Part shown: piece after piece, positions 36,086-44,408 of the stretch | How positions within the stretch are numbered: position 1 is the first letter of the stretch | Layout of the letters: each line of letters starts with the position of its first letter | Source: Eikenella corrodens | Lineage (GTDB): Bacteria; Pseudomonadota; Gammaproteobacteria; Burkholderiales; Neisseriaceae | DNA length: 64,000 nt | Assembly (NCBI RefSeq): GCF_900187105.1 | Contig: NZ_LT906482.1 | Coordinates: 2,108,001-2,172,000, forward strand | Direction of reading: 5' to 3' | Program-made: the position numbers and the translations under genes | Notes under the pieces: generated by a model | Seen by the model: only the letters and a program-made list of their open reading frames with translations | The model's database searches: none | What the model was told of the DNA's origin: nothing

Positions 36086-38902
36086 ATGATGAAAGAACAA
36101 AGTAGTTTGTCCTACCTATACGGTACCAACGTCCCGTATATTGAAGATTTGTACGAAGCCTATCTGAGCTCCCCTGACTCCGTGGACAGCCAATGGCGGC
36201 AGTATTTCGACCAAGTGGCCGCCATGCCCGGCAACACTCCGAAAGATGTGGCGCACCGCCCGATTCAGGAAGCCTTTGCCAACTTGGCACAGCAGCGCGG
36301 CGGCGCAGCCGCGGGCGGCGTGGATTTTGCCGCCATGCAGAAGCAAGTGGCCGTGTTGAGCCTGATTTCCGCCTACCGCTCCTTGGGCAACCGCGCTGCC
36401 GACCTCAACCCGCTCGACCGCACCCATATCAGACAACTGCCCGAGCTCGATCCCAAAACCTACGGCCTCACTGATGCCGACATGAACACCCCTTTCCATG
36501 TCGGCACCGATCTTTCAGGTAGCCCCAAGCTGCCCCTGGCCGAAATCATCCGCCATCTGAAACAAATCTACTGCGGCCCCCTGGCATTGGAATACATGCA
36601 CATTCCCGACACCGCCGAACGCGAATGGCTGCAGGCACGTTTGGAAGCCAACGGCGCCCGCCCGCAGTTTGATGCCGAGACTAAACGCCTCATCCTGAAA
36701 GAAATCACCGCCGCCGAAACCATGGAGCGCTATCTGCACACCCGTTATGTGGGCCAGAAACGCTTCTCGCTCGAAGGCGGCGAAAGCACCGTGCCCGCGC
36801 TGAACCATCTGATCCGCGCCTCCACCGAAAAAGGTGTGCAGGAAATCGTAATCGGCATGGCGCACCGCGGCCGCTTAAACGTGTTGGTAAACACCATGGG
36901 CAAAGCCCCGCAAGCCATTTTCGACGAGTTCGAAGGCAAAGTGGACGCCAAATTCCCCAGCGGCGACGTGAAATACCACATGGGCTTCAGCTCCGACGTG
37001 CCCACCCCGCACGGCCCGGTGCACCTCTCTTTGGCCTACAACCCCTCACACTTGGAAATCACCAACCCCGTGATTGAAGGCTCCGTACGCGCCCGCCAAG
37101 ACCACCGCGGTGCCGAAGGCCGCAAACAAGTGCTGCCCATCCTCACCCACGGCGACTCCGCCTTCATCGGTTTGGGCGTGAACCAATCTACTTTCAATAT
37201 GTCGCAAACCCGCGGCTACAGCACCGGCGGCACCATCCACTTCGTGATCAACAACCAAGTGGGCTTCACCACTTCCGATCCGCGCGACACCCGCTCCATC
37301 CTGTATTGCACCGACATCGCCAAGATGGTGAGCGCGCCGATTCTGCATGTGAACGGCGACGACCCGGAAGCCGTGTGCCACGCCGCCCAAATCGCGCTGG
37401 ACTACCGCACTACCTTCCAGAAAGACATCGTGATCGATTTGGTGTGCTACCGCAAACTCGGCCACAACGAGGGCGACGATCCCACCCTGACCCAGCCTCT
37501 GATGTACAAACAAGTGGCCGCACACCCCGGCTCCCGCGCCGTGTATGCCGAGCAGCTGATTAAAGAAGGCGTGGTCACCAAGGAAGAAGCCGAAAAACTC
37601 ATCAGCGACTACCGCGCCGCGATGGACAAAGGCGACCGCATCCAGGAAATCCTGCCTGAGCAGAAACGCGAACACGCAGTGGATTGGAGCAAATACCAGC
37701 CCATCAGCTGGCGCACTCCGGTGAAAACTGCTCTGCCTGCTGCCGAAATCAAACGCCTGACCGACCGCTTCACCGACATCCCCGCTGATGTGAAACTGCA
37801 CAATACCGTGAAGAAAATCATCGAAAACCGCAAAGCCATGGCTGTTGGCGAGCAAGCTATTGACTGGGGTATGGCCGAAACCATCGCCTACGCCAGCCTG
37901 CTCGAAGCCGGCCACGACATCCGCATTTCCGGCGAAGACTCCGGCCGCGGCACCTTCTCACACCGCCACGCCGTGCTGCACGACCAAAACCGTGCCGAAC
38001 GCACCGGCGGCGTGTATATCCCGCTGCAACACATCAGCGAAAAACAAGGCCGCTTCAACGTCATCGATTCCATCCTGAACGAAGAAGCCGTGATGGCCTA
38101 CGAATACGGCTATGCCTCCTCCGCACCGGAAGACCTGGTGATTTGGGAAGCCCAGTTCGGCGACTTCGCCAACGGCGCGCAAATCGCCATCGACCAATTC
38201 ATCACCTCCGGCGAAACCAAATGGGGACGCTGGTGCGGCCTCACCGTTATCCTGCCGCACGGCTACGACGGCCAAGGCCCGGAACACTCTTCCGCCCGCG
38301 TAGAACGCTGGCTGCAACTGTGTGCCGAAGAAAACATCCAAGTGCTGATGATGTCTGAAGCATCGCAGATGTTCCATGCCCTGCGCCGCCAGATTCTGCG
38401 CCCCTACCGCAAACCGCTGGTGATTTTCATGTCCAAACGCCTGCTGCGCCTCAAAGACGCCTGCAGCCCACTGGCCAACTTCACCGACGGCGAATTCCGC
38501 CTTGTGATCGGCGACACCGTACAAGGTCGCGATCAAGACGTGAAACGCGTGATTCTGTGTGCCGGCCAGGTGTACTACGATTTGGCCAAAGCCCGCGCCG
38601 ACAAAGGCTTGGAAAAAGACATCGCCATCGTTCGCGTCGAGCAGCTCTACCCCTTCCCCTACGAAGAAGTGGCCGCCGAACTCAAACGCTTCCCGAACGC
38701 CACCGAAATCATGTGGGCACAGGAAGAGCCGAAAAACCAAGGCGCTTGGTACCAAATCCGCCACCGTCTGGAAAAAGTGCTCGGCGCCAACCATCGCCTC
38801 ACCACCGCCAGCCGCCCGGCCAGCGCCTCGCCCGCCGTCGGCTATGCTGTGAAACACAAAGCCGGTTTGGACGGCCTGCTTGAAGACGCGATGAAACTCT
38901 AA
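36086..38902 (+). CDS. sucA: 2-oxoglutarate dehydrogenase E1 component
   Basis: Thiamine-diphosphate enzyme that decarboxylates 2-oxoglutarate and transfers succinyl to SucB. The 938-residue length is normal. The N-terminal E2-binding helix is SYLYGTNVPYIEDLYEAYLS, ThDP and active-site regions are GMAHRGRLNVLVNT, VNGDDPEAVCHAAQIALDYR, and the C-terminal half has SGEDSGRGTFSHRHAVLHDQ. A DUS in frame (36511-36524) encodes LSGSPKLPL. AAGGAT precedes the ATG at 36086; the next codon is also ATG. Confidence 0.97.
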   Translation: MMKEQSSLSYLYGTNVPYIEDLYEAYLSSPDSVDSQWRQYFDQVAAMPGNTPKDVAHRPIQEAFANLAQQRGGAAAGGVDFAAMQKQVAVLSLISAYRSLGNRAADLNPLDRTHIRQLPELDPKTYGLTDADMNTPFHVGTDLSGSPKLPLAEIIRHLKQIYCGPLALEYMHIPDTAEREWLQARLEANGARPQFDAETKRLILKEITAAETMERYLHTRYVGQKRFSLEGGESTVPALNHLIRASTEKGVQEIVIGMAHRGRLNVLVNTMGKAPQAIFDEFEGKVDAKFPSGDVKYHMGFSSDVPTPHGPVHLSLAYNPSHLEITNPVIEGSVRARQDHRGAEGRKQVLPILTHGDSAFIGLGVNQSTFNMSQTRGYSTGGTIHFVINNQVGFTTSDPRDTRSILYCTDIAKMVSAPILHVNGDDPEAVCHAAQIALDYRTTFQKDIVIDLVCYRKLGHNEGDDPTLTQPLMYKQVAAHPGSRAVYAEQLIKEGVVTKEEAEKLISDYRAAMDKGDRIQEILPEQKREHAVDWSKYQPISWRTPVKTALPAAEIKRLTDRFTDIPADVKLHNTVKKIIENRKAMAVGEQAIDWGMAETIAYASLLEAGHDIRISGEDSGRGTFSHRHAVLHDQNRAERTGGVYIPLQHISEKQGRFNVIDSILNEEAVMAYEYGYASSAPEDLVIWEAQFGDFANGAQIAIDQFITSGETKWGRWCGLTVILPHGYDGQGPEHSSARVERWLQLCAEENIQVLMMSEASQMFHALRRQILRPYRKPLVIFMSKRLLRLKDACSPLANFTDGEFRLVIGDTVQGRDQDVKRVILCAGQVYYDLAKARADKGLEKDIAIVRVEQLYPFPYEEVAAELKRFPNATEIMWAQEEPKNQGAWYQIRHRLEKVLGANHRLTTASRPASASPAVGYAVKHKAGLDGLLEDAMKL

Positions 38903-38907
38903 AGCGC

Positions 38908-38950
38908 CAAAAGGCTACCTGAAACATGCCAAACCGTTTTCAGGTAGCCT
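38908..38950 (+). repeat. Inverted DUS pair between sucA and sucB
   Basis: CAAAAGGCTACCTGAAAC and GTTTTCAGGTAGCCTCC in the 96-bp sucA-sucB gap. Confidence 0.65.
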
Positions 38951-38998
38951 CCTCAGAACACGATTTACCTATTTTTCAATTTATTAAAGGATAAAACC

Positions 38999-40192
38999 AT
39001 GATTATCGAAATCACCGTACCCCCGCTACCGGAAAGCGTTACCGAAGCCACCCTGATGAGCTGGCACAAGAAGGTGGGCGACTATGTAAACCGCGACGAA
39101 AACCTGATCGACCTCGAAACCGACAAGGTTGTGCTCGAGCTGCCCGCCCAGCAGGCCGGTGTGATTGTGGAAATCATCGAACAAGACGGCGCCACCGTTA
39201 CCGCCGGCCAGCTGTTGGCTAAAATCGACACCGAAGCCAAAGCAGCAGAAGCAGCCCCGGCTGCCGCCCAAGCCACCGCTGCCGAGCCAGCAGGCCATGT
39301 GGCTGCCGCTGGTGCGCGCGCCGGCGTGGCCATGCCCGCCGCCGCCAAACTGGCTGCTGAAAAAGGCGTGGACGTATCCGGCGTACAAGGTTCCGGCCGC
39401 GACGGCCGTGTGCTGAAAGAAGACGTGGCCGCTATGCCTGCCGCCGCACCCAAAGCCGCTGCCGCCCCGGCCGTGGCCGTGCCGCTGGGCGACCGCGTAG
39501 AACAGCGCGTACCGATGAGCCGCCTGCGCCAGCGTGTGGCCGAACGCCTGCTGCAATCTCAGTCGCAAAACGCCATCCTCACCACGTTCAACGAGGTGAA
39601 CATGAAGCCGATTATGGATTTGCGCGCCAAATACAAAGAGAAGTTCGAAAAACAGTATGGCGTGAAACTGGGCTTCATGTCCTTCTTCGTGAAAGCCGCC
39701 GTGGCCGCGCTGAAGAAATTCCCCGCTGTGAACGCTTCGATTGACGGCAACGACATCGTTTACCACGGCTACTTCGACATCGGTATCGCCGTGGGCAGTC
39801 CACGCGGCCTGGTGGTGCCGATCCTGCGCAACGTGGATCAGATGAGCATTGCCGAAATCGAACTGGCCATTGTGGACTACGCCAACAAAGCCAAGAGCGG
39901 CAAAATCGCCATCGAAGACCTCACCGGCGGCACATTCTCCATCACCAACGGCGGCACCTTCGGCTCGATGATGTCCACACCCATCATCAACCCGCCGCAA
40001 TCCGCCATCTTGGGCATGCACGCCACCAAAGAACGCGCCGTGGTGGAAAACGGCCAAGTCGTGGTGCGCCCGATGATGTATCTGGCCCTCTCCTACGACC
40101 ACCGCATCATCGACGGCCGCGAAGCCGTGCTCACTTTGGTTACTATCAAAGAAGCCCTCGAAGACCCGGCCCGACTGATTTTAGAAATCTAA
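38999..40192 (+). CDS. sucB: 2-oxoglutarate dehydrogenase E2 component (dihydrolipoyl succinyltransferase)
   Basis: Core of the oxoglutarate dehydrogenase complex, 397 residues. One lipoyl domain with lipoyl-lysine K43 ([10 protein letters not shown]), an Ala/Pro-rich hinge, an E1/E3-binding domain (about 107-142, [20 protein letters not shown]) and the catalytic acyltransferase domain with H368 and D372 (DHRIIDG). No E3 (lipoamide dehydrogenase) gene follows; the next gene is rnhA, so E3 must come from elsewhere. Confidence 0.97.
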   Translation: MIIEITVPPLPESVTEATLMSWHKKVGDYVNRDENLIDLETDKVVLELPAQQAGVIVEIIEQDGATVTAGQLLAKIDTEAKAAEAAPAAAQATAAEPAGHVAAAGARAGVAMPAAAKLAAEKGVDVSGVQGSGRDGRVLKEDVAAMPAAAPKAAAAPAVAVPLGDRVEQRVPMSRLRQRVAERLLQSQSQNAILTTFNEVNMKPIMDLRAKYKEKFEKQYGVKLGFMSFFVKAAVAALKKFPAVNASIDGNDIVYHGYFDIGIAVGSPRGLVVPILRNVDQMSIAEIELAIVDYANKAKSGKIAIEDLTGGTFSITNGGTFGSMMSTPIINPPQSAILGMHATKERAVVENGQVVVRPMMYLALSYDHRIIDGREAVLTLVTIKEALEDPARLILEI

Positions 40193-40222
40193 CGGTTTCT
40201 AAAATCTAAGCGTTTAGCAACA

Positions 40223-40312
40223 TCAGGCTACCTGAAAACCCTTTTTTCAGGTAGCCTTACTCTTTTGCCACATCAAACATACTAAAGGCTATCTGAAACT
40301 TTCAGGTAGCCC
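40223..40312 (+). terminator. Two successive inverted DUS pairs after sucB
   Basis: CAGGCTACCTGAAAAC / TTTTCAGGTAGCCT (40223-40258), then AAGGCTATCTGAAA / TTTCAGGTAGCCCC (about 40284-40312, one mismatch in the left copy). Confidence 0.7.
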
Positions 40313-40325
40313 CAACCCAAACACC

Positions 40326-40781
40326 ATGACCAATACCACAACCGTCCACCTCTACACCGACGGCGCCTGCAAAGGTAATCCCGGCCCCGGCGGCTGGGGC
40401 GTGCTGCTGCGCTACGGCCGCCATGAAAAAGAACTCTGCGGCGGCGAAGCCGACACCACCAACAACCGCATGGAGCTTACCGCCGTTATCCGCGGCCTCG
40501 AAGCCCTCAACCGCCCCTGCCAAGTAACCATCCACACCGACTCCCAATACGTGAAAAACGGCATGGAAAGCTGGATTCACGGCTGGAAGAAAAACGGCTG
40601 GAAAACTTCCGCCAAACAACCCGTGAAAAACGCCGAACTCTGGCAGCAGCTCGACCAACAAGTCGCCCGCCACCAAGTATCCTGGCAATGGGTGAAAGGC
40701 CATGCCGGCCACCCCGAAAACGAACGCGCCGACCAACTGGCTAATCAAGGCGCCGCCAATATATCCAATGAACAACAATAA
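40326..40781 (+). CDS. rnhA: Ribonuclease HI
   Basis: Degrades RNA in RNA-DNA hybrids. The 151-residue protein has the full catalytic set D12, E50, D72 and D136, plus the flexible-loop histidine H126 ([13 protein letters not shown]), and the basic protrusion [13 protein letters not shown]. The start lies 13 bp after a DUS pair; the Shine-Dalgarno is weak (CCCAAACACC). Confidence 0.97.
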   Translation: MTNTTTVHLYTDGACKGNPGPGGWGVLLRYGRHEKELCGGEADTTNNRMELTAVIRGLEALNRPCQVTIHTDSQYVKNGMESWIHGWKKNGWKTSAKQPVKNAELWQQLDQQVARHQVSWQWVKGHAGHPENERADQLANQGAANISNEQQ

Positions 40782-40840
40782 ACGCCAATAATCAAATTAT
40801 TGGTACAAATTCCCCCACCGCCAGCCGTCCCTTCCAGCAG

Positions 40841-40869
40841 TTGGCGTTCCGCCCGCCATCTGATAGAAT
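40841..40869 (+). promoter_or_regulatory. Predicted sigma70 promoter of greA
   Basis: TTGGCG, 17-bp spacer, TAGAAT. Transcription would start near 40876 and give a leader of about 135 nt. Confidence 0.65.
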
Positions 40870-40884
40870 GGCAACCCATACAGT

Positions 40885-40920
40885 CAATCAAAACGCAGCT
40901 TCCAATTCTGTGTTTGATTG
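40885..40920 (+). promoter_or_regulatory. First hairpin of the greA leader
   Basis: CAATCAAAACGCAG and CTGTGTTTGATTG pair over a 9-nt loop with one bulge, directly at the predicted RNA 5' end. Confidence 0.6.
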
Positions 40921-40938
40921 GCTAAAAATTTGAGTTCA

Positions 40939-40970
40939 CAAGCCGCCGGCACCAGGCGGCTTGCATTTTT
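40939..40970 (+). terminator. Intrinsic-terminator-like hairpin inside the greA leader
   Basis: CAAGCCGCC / GGCGGCTTG with a 7-nt loop followed by CATTTTT, 41 bp before the greA start. A further small stem GGCTGC-CCC-GCAGCC (40981-40995) lies between it and the ribosome-binding site. Confidence 0.7.
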
Positions 40971-41010
40971 ATGTAAAAACGGCTGCCCCGCAGCCCTTGT
41001 GGAGAAAATC

Positions 41011-41487
41011 ATGCAAAAGATTCCATTAACCGTACGCGGCGCCGAACTGCTCAAGCAAGAATTGCAGCATCTTAAAAGCGTTGAACGTCCTGCCATTATC
41101 GAAGCCATCGCCGAAGCCCGCACCCACGGCGATTTGTCTGAAAATGCTGAATACGAAGCAGCCAAAGAAAAACAAGGCTTCATCGAAGGCCGTATTTCCG
41201 AACTGGAAAACAAACTCTCCGCGGCCCATATCATCGACCCCACCGAAATCCACGCCGAAGGCAAAATCGTATTCGGCTGCACCGTCGTGCTGGAAGACTT
41301 GGAAAACGAAACCCAAGTGCGCTACCAAATCGTCGGCGACGACGAAGCCGATATTAAAGATAACAAAATCTCCATCAGCTCGCCTATTTCACGCGCCCTT
41401 ATCGGCAAAGAAGAAGGCGATGTGGCCGAAGTGCAGGCGCCTGGCGGCATCAGAGAATACGAAGTTATCGAAGTGCTGTATATCTAG
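41011..41487 (+). CDS. greA: Transcription elongation factor GreA
   Basis: Rescues backtracked RNA polymerase by stimulating transcript cleavage. The 158-residue length equals E. coli GreA. The N-terminal coiled coil carries the acidic tip ([17 protein letters not shown]), and the C-terminal FKBP-like domain has [21 protein letters not shown] 41011 has GTGGAGAAAA; the frame opens at 40918 but that part is the structured leader. The next gene begins 14 bp after the stop. Confidence 0.97.
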   Translation: MQKIPLTVRGAELLKQELQHLKSVERPAIIEAIAEARTHGDLSENAEYEAAKEKQGFIEGRISELENKLSAAHIIDPTEIHAEGKIVFGCTVVLEDLENETQVRYQIVGDDEADIKDNKISISSPISRALIGKEEGDVAEVQAPGGIREYEVIEVLYI

Positions 41488-41501
41488 TAAGCAGTGGCGA
41501 A

Positions 41502-42095
41502 ATGGACCAGAATTTTAATCCCTACCAGACTCCGCAAAGCCAAGAATACCTGCCGCAAAGTACTACTGAATGTTGGCGGGAGGGTAAACGTGTCTTTTTG
41601 CCTGCCGGCACTGACTTACCTTGCCGCTGCATCCATTGTGGCGAAGAGGCTGCACCGCCACGCCGACAACGTAAACTCTATTGGCATCATCCTGCACTAT
41701 ATTTGTTGATACTCACTGCATTTATCGGCTTGCCTGGGCTATTGGTTTATCTAATTGTGGCCTTGGTTGTGCGAAAAAAAATTACGGTTACGGCTGCACG
41801 TTGCCCTACACATCGCAAACAGATGCGCCAAATTTATATTGGTATATTCATGCTGTTGTTGGTCACGCTGTTCCTACCGTATTTTGCCTCCACCGAAAAC
41901 GGTATGGTTGATAGTAGCCTGATGTCGCTGTTGTATATCGGTTTAGTTTTAATTTGGCTGGTACTGGCAATTCTCGCTTCCGTCTTCCGTCTGCGCGCTG
42001 TACGGATCAACGAAGAATTCAGCATCCTCAAAGGCTTTGGCCGGGGCTTTCTCGACACCCTGCCGGAAGAATACGAACTCAACAGCCGCCGTTAA
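41502..42095 (+). CDS. Membrane protein with N-terminal CxxC motif, function unknown
   Basis: A 197-residue protein. A polar Gln/Pro-rich start (NPYQTPQSQEY) leads to a small Cys motif (CRCIHCGEEA), then KLYWHHPALYLLIL and at least two, probably four, transmembrane helices (about 65-90, 108-125, 138-160). A second Cys-His pair (ARCPTHRKQM) lies between the helices and may complete a metal site with the first. Similar proteins occur in many proteobacteria without known function. It starts 14 bp after greA and is probably co-transcribed. Confidence 0.75.
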   Translation: MDQNFNPYQTPQSQEYLPQSTTECWREGKRVFLPAGTDLPCRCIHCGEEAAPPRRQRKLYWHHPALYLLILTAFIGLPGLLVYLIVALVVRKKITVTAARCPTHRKQMRQIYIGIFMLLLVTLFLPYFASTENGMVDSSLMSLLYIGLVLIWLVLAILASVFRLRAVRINEEFSILKGFGRGFLDTLPEEYELNSRR

Positions 42096-42127
42096 AACAT
42101 AGCAATCATTTGGCAACATATAGCCAA

Positions 42128-42182
42128 TTTTCAGGTAGCCCTTCTCTATCGAAAGGCTACCTGAAACTTCAGGTAGCCTTTT
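42128..42182 (-). terminator. Three-DUS cluster after the flotillin gene
   Basis: ATTTTCAGGTAGCCC, GAAAGGCTACCTGAAA and CTTCAGGTAGCCTTTTC in a row; the middle copy can pair with either neighbour, giving two alternative hairpins. Confidence 0.65.
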
Positions 42183-42203
42183 CTTCATTCACACCATCAA
42201 CTC

Positions 42204-43949
42204 TTATTCAGCCTCACCCTCCTCTTGCGGCTGTGTCTGGTTCGCAGGAGCAGCGGGATTGAGGTTTTGCGTGAGGCCGTTGATGTCGCCGCCGCTCAAG
42301 CCCAGCTCTTTGAGCAAACCGTCCACCAGCGGGGCCTGGGCGCGGTAGCGCAGGGCGCTGTTCACCACTTGGTCGGACAAAGCCGCGTTGCCTTGGGCGC
42401 CGGGGCTACCTGAAACACCGTCTGCGGCAGCGCCGCTGAATCCGCCCAAGCCGTTGATTTGCAGAATCTTGATGCCGTCGATGTTTTCCATCGGGCGCAC
42501 GGATTCGCGGATGATGTCGGGCAGGTGTTTCAAGAGGGCGAGGCGCACTTGCATTTCAACTTGCTCGACGCTCAATACGTTGGCGGCTTCGTTTACGGCG
42601 CGGGTACCTTCGGCATCGACTTTGTATTGCTGCTCTTGCGCTTGTGCCAGCAGCACTTTGGCATCAGCTTCACCTTTGGCTTGCAGGCGTTGTTTCTCAG
42701 CTTCGGCTTCGGCGGCGATGCGCACGGCTTCGGCACGGTCTTGCGCGGCCTGTTTCTCGGCTTCGGCGGCGACGGTGAGCGAAATCGCGTCTTTTTGTGC
42801 GGCTTCTTCGGCGGCAATCAGTTCGACGGCTTTGGCACGTTCGGCGCGTTCGGTTTCGCGTACGGTAATCACGCTCTCCTCTTCGCGCACGGCGGCGGCG
42901 CGGGCTTTGTCGGCCTCGGCTTTGGCTTCCGATTCGGCACGCGATTTTTCGGCCACGGCGATGGCGCGGTCTTGTTCGGCCAGCTCGATGGCTTTGCGGC
43001 GTTCGACCTCCGCCTGTTCGACGGCTTGGGCTTTTTTGATATCTTCGTTTTTAATATCGCGTTCGGCGGCGATGCGTTTCAAATCCACTTCGCGTTCGGC
43101 GGCGATTTTGGCTTCTTCCGCCTCGCGTTTTTTCTGCGCTTCCTGCTCGGCGATGCTGGCTTCCTGTTCGGCGCGGCGCACGGCAATTTCGCGTTCTTGT
43201 TCGAGTTTGGCGTATTCTTCTTCACGCGAGATTTTCAGGCGTTGCTGCTCGGCTTCGAGGTTTTTGGTTTTAATCGCCAAATCGGTGTCTTGTTCGATTT
43301 CGTTGCGTTTCTTGCGGCGGCCTTCGATGGTTTCGGTCAGTTTGGTCAGACCTTCCGCGTCAAAGGCGTTTTGCGGGTTGAAAAACTCAAAGCTGGTTTG
43401 ATCGAGGCCGGTCAGGGAGACGGTTTCGAGTTCGAGGCCGTTTTTAAACAAGTCTTCGCTCACGACTTGCTGCACTTTTTGAACGAAATCAACCCGTTTT
43501 TCGTGCAGCTCTTCCATCGCCATTTCGGCAGCAACGGCGCGCAGGGCATCGACAAATTTACCTTCAACGAGGTCTTTCAATTCGTCAGGCGACATGGTTT
43601 TCATACCCAGCGTTTGCGCGGCGGTGGCGATGCTCTCGGCGCTGGGTTTGACGCGGACGTAAAATTCCGCCATCACATCCACGCGCATCCGGTCGCGGGT
43701 AATCAACGCCTGCTGCGCCGCGCGGCGCACTTCGAGGCGCAATGTATTCATGTTGACGGGGATGATTTCGTGCAGCACGGGCAGCACCATCGCGCCGCCG
43801 TTCATGATGACTTTTTCGCCGCCGAAGCCGGTACGGACGAAGGAGACTTCTTTGCTGGCGCGACGATACAGGCGGGTGAGGATGAGGCCGAGCACAAACA
43901 GCGCGACGAGTATCACGCCGGCAATAGTGGCAATGGAAATAAGGTTCAT
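42204..43949 (-). CDS. Flotillin/YqiK family SPFH protein
   Basis: A 581-residue membrane-scaffold protein. One N-terminal helix (about 5-28), an SPFH/band-7 domain (VIMNGGAMVLPVLHEIIPVN, RDRMRVDVMAEFYVRV), a very long charged coiled coil (about 215-450) rich in Glu/Ala/Lys/Arg, and a Gly/Pro-rich tail. This layout matches E. coli YqiK, a flotillin linked to membrane microdomains and stress. The usual partner YqiJ is found 12.5 kb away at 56511-57179 on the same strand. A DUS in the tail encodes VSGSPGA. Signal for cleavage is absent, so it is anchored. Confidence 0.93.
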   Translation of the reverse strand: MNLISIATIAGVILVALFVLGLILTRLYRRASKEVSFVRTGFGGEKVIMNGGAMVLPVLHEIIPVNMNTLRLEVRRAAQQALITRDRMRVDVMAEFYVRVKPSAESIATAAQTLGMKTMSPDELKDLVEGKFVDALRAVAAEMAMEELHEKRVDFVQKVQQVVSEDLFKNGLELETVSLTGLDQTSFEFFNPQNAFDAEGLTKLTETIEGRRKKRNEIEQDTDLAIKTKNLEAEQQRLKISREEEYAKLEQEREIAVRRAEQEASIAEQEAQKKREAEEAKIAAEREVDLKRIAAERDIKNEDIKKAQAVEQAEVERRKAIELAEQDRAIAVAEKSRAESEAKAEADKARAAAVREEESVITVRETERAERAKAVELIAAEEAAQKDAISLTVAAEAEKQAAQDRAEAVRIAAEAEAEKQRLQAKGEADAKVLLAQAQEQQYKVDAEGTRAVNEAANVLSVEQVEMQVRLALLKHLPDIIRESVRPMENIDGIKILQINGLGGFSGAAADGVSGSPGAQGNAALSDQVVNSALRYRAQAPLVDGLLKELGLSGGDINGLTQNLNPAAPANQTQPQEEGEAE

Positions 43950-44281
43950 GGTTTTCCTTTCTTGAGTGGATTTCGGCAGCCTGGTGCTACCTGAATATAG
44001 TTAAACAAAACTGCAATCCCAAATTGAACAACACGAGCACAACTCAACACCAGTTCTTAGATAGCCGGTCAAATAGCAAAAAAGGCTACCTGAAAACCAT
44101 AAAATTCCATCAAACAACATTCCCGCTATTTTCCCCTAAAACGCTTTTCAGGTAGCCTGCGGGTCTGCAAACAGCAGGTATTTTCAATTGTCCGACATAG
44201 CGTTTGTACCTGATTTGCAACAGCACTTGTCTTTTACACGGGAAGTTATATTTAAAAAACAAAAATCTAAATTAGGCATCA

Positions 44282-44300
44282 TTTGGCACAGATTGCCAAA
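44282..44300. promoter_or_regulatory. Operator-like dyad TTTGGCA-N5-TGCCAAA
   Basis: Perfect 7-bp arms with a 5-bp spacer about 110 bp before the receptor gene. Typical size for a dimeric regulator; the binding protein is unknown. Confidence 0.5.
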
Positions 44301-44317
44301 ATTAGAGCAGGCATTAA

Positions 44318-44338
44318 AATGCCAATCGTTCTCAATAT
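44318..44338 (+). promoter_or_regulatory. Possible Fur box before the TonB-dependent receptor
   Basis: AATGCCAATCGTTCTCAATA resembles a Fur site (GATAATCGTTCTCATTATC-like), with the strongest match in the AATCGTTCTCA core. About 70 bp before the start. Confidence 0.5.
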
Positions 44339-44408
44339 AGTTTACTAACCGATATGGCAGTAGGCTCACCCCAACTGCCTATTTTTAATCTTTAAGGGAA
44401 ACATCCTC

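Larger units (their letters stand above)
43950..44408. other. Divergent region between flotillin and TonB-receptor genes
   Basis: 459 bp holding a near-DUS (about 43985), an inverted DUS pair (about 44083-44157), an operator-like dyad (44282-44300) and a possible Fur site (44318-44338). The 44170-44350 part is AT-rich. No gene seen. Confidence 0.65.

Noticed and set aside
42388-43994. Long plus-strand frames opposite the flotillin gene
   Set aside because: Repetitive Ala/Ser or Phe/Gly translations are the reverse reading of the coiled-coil codons.
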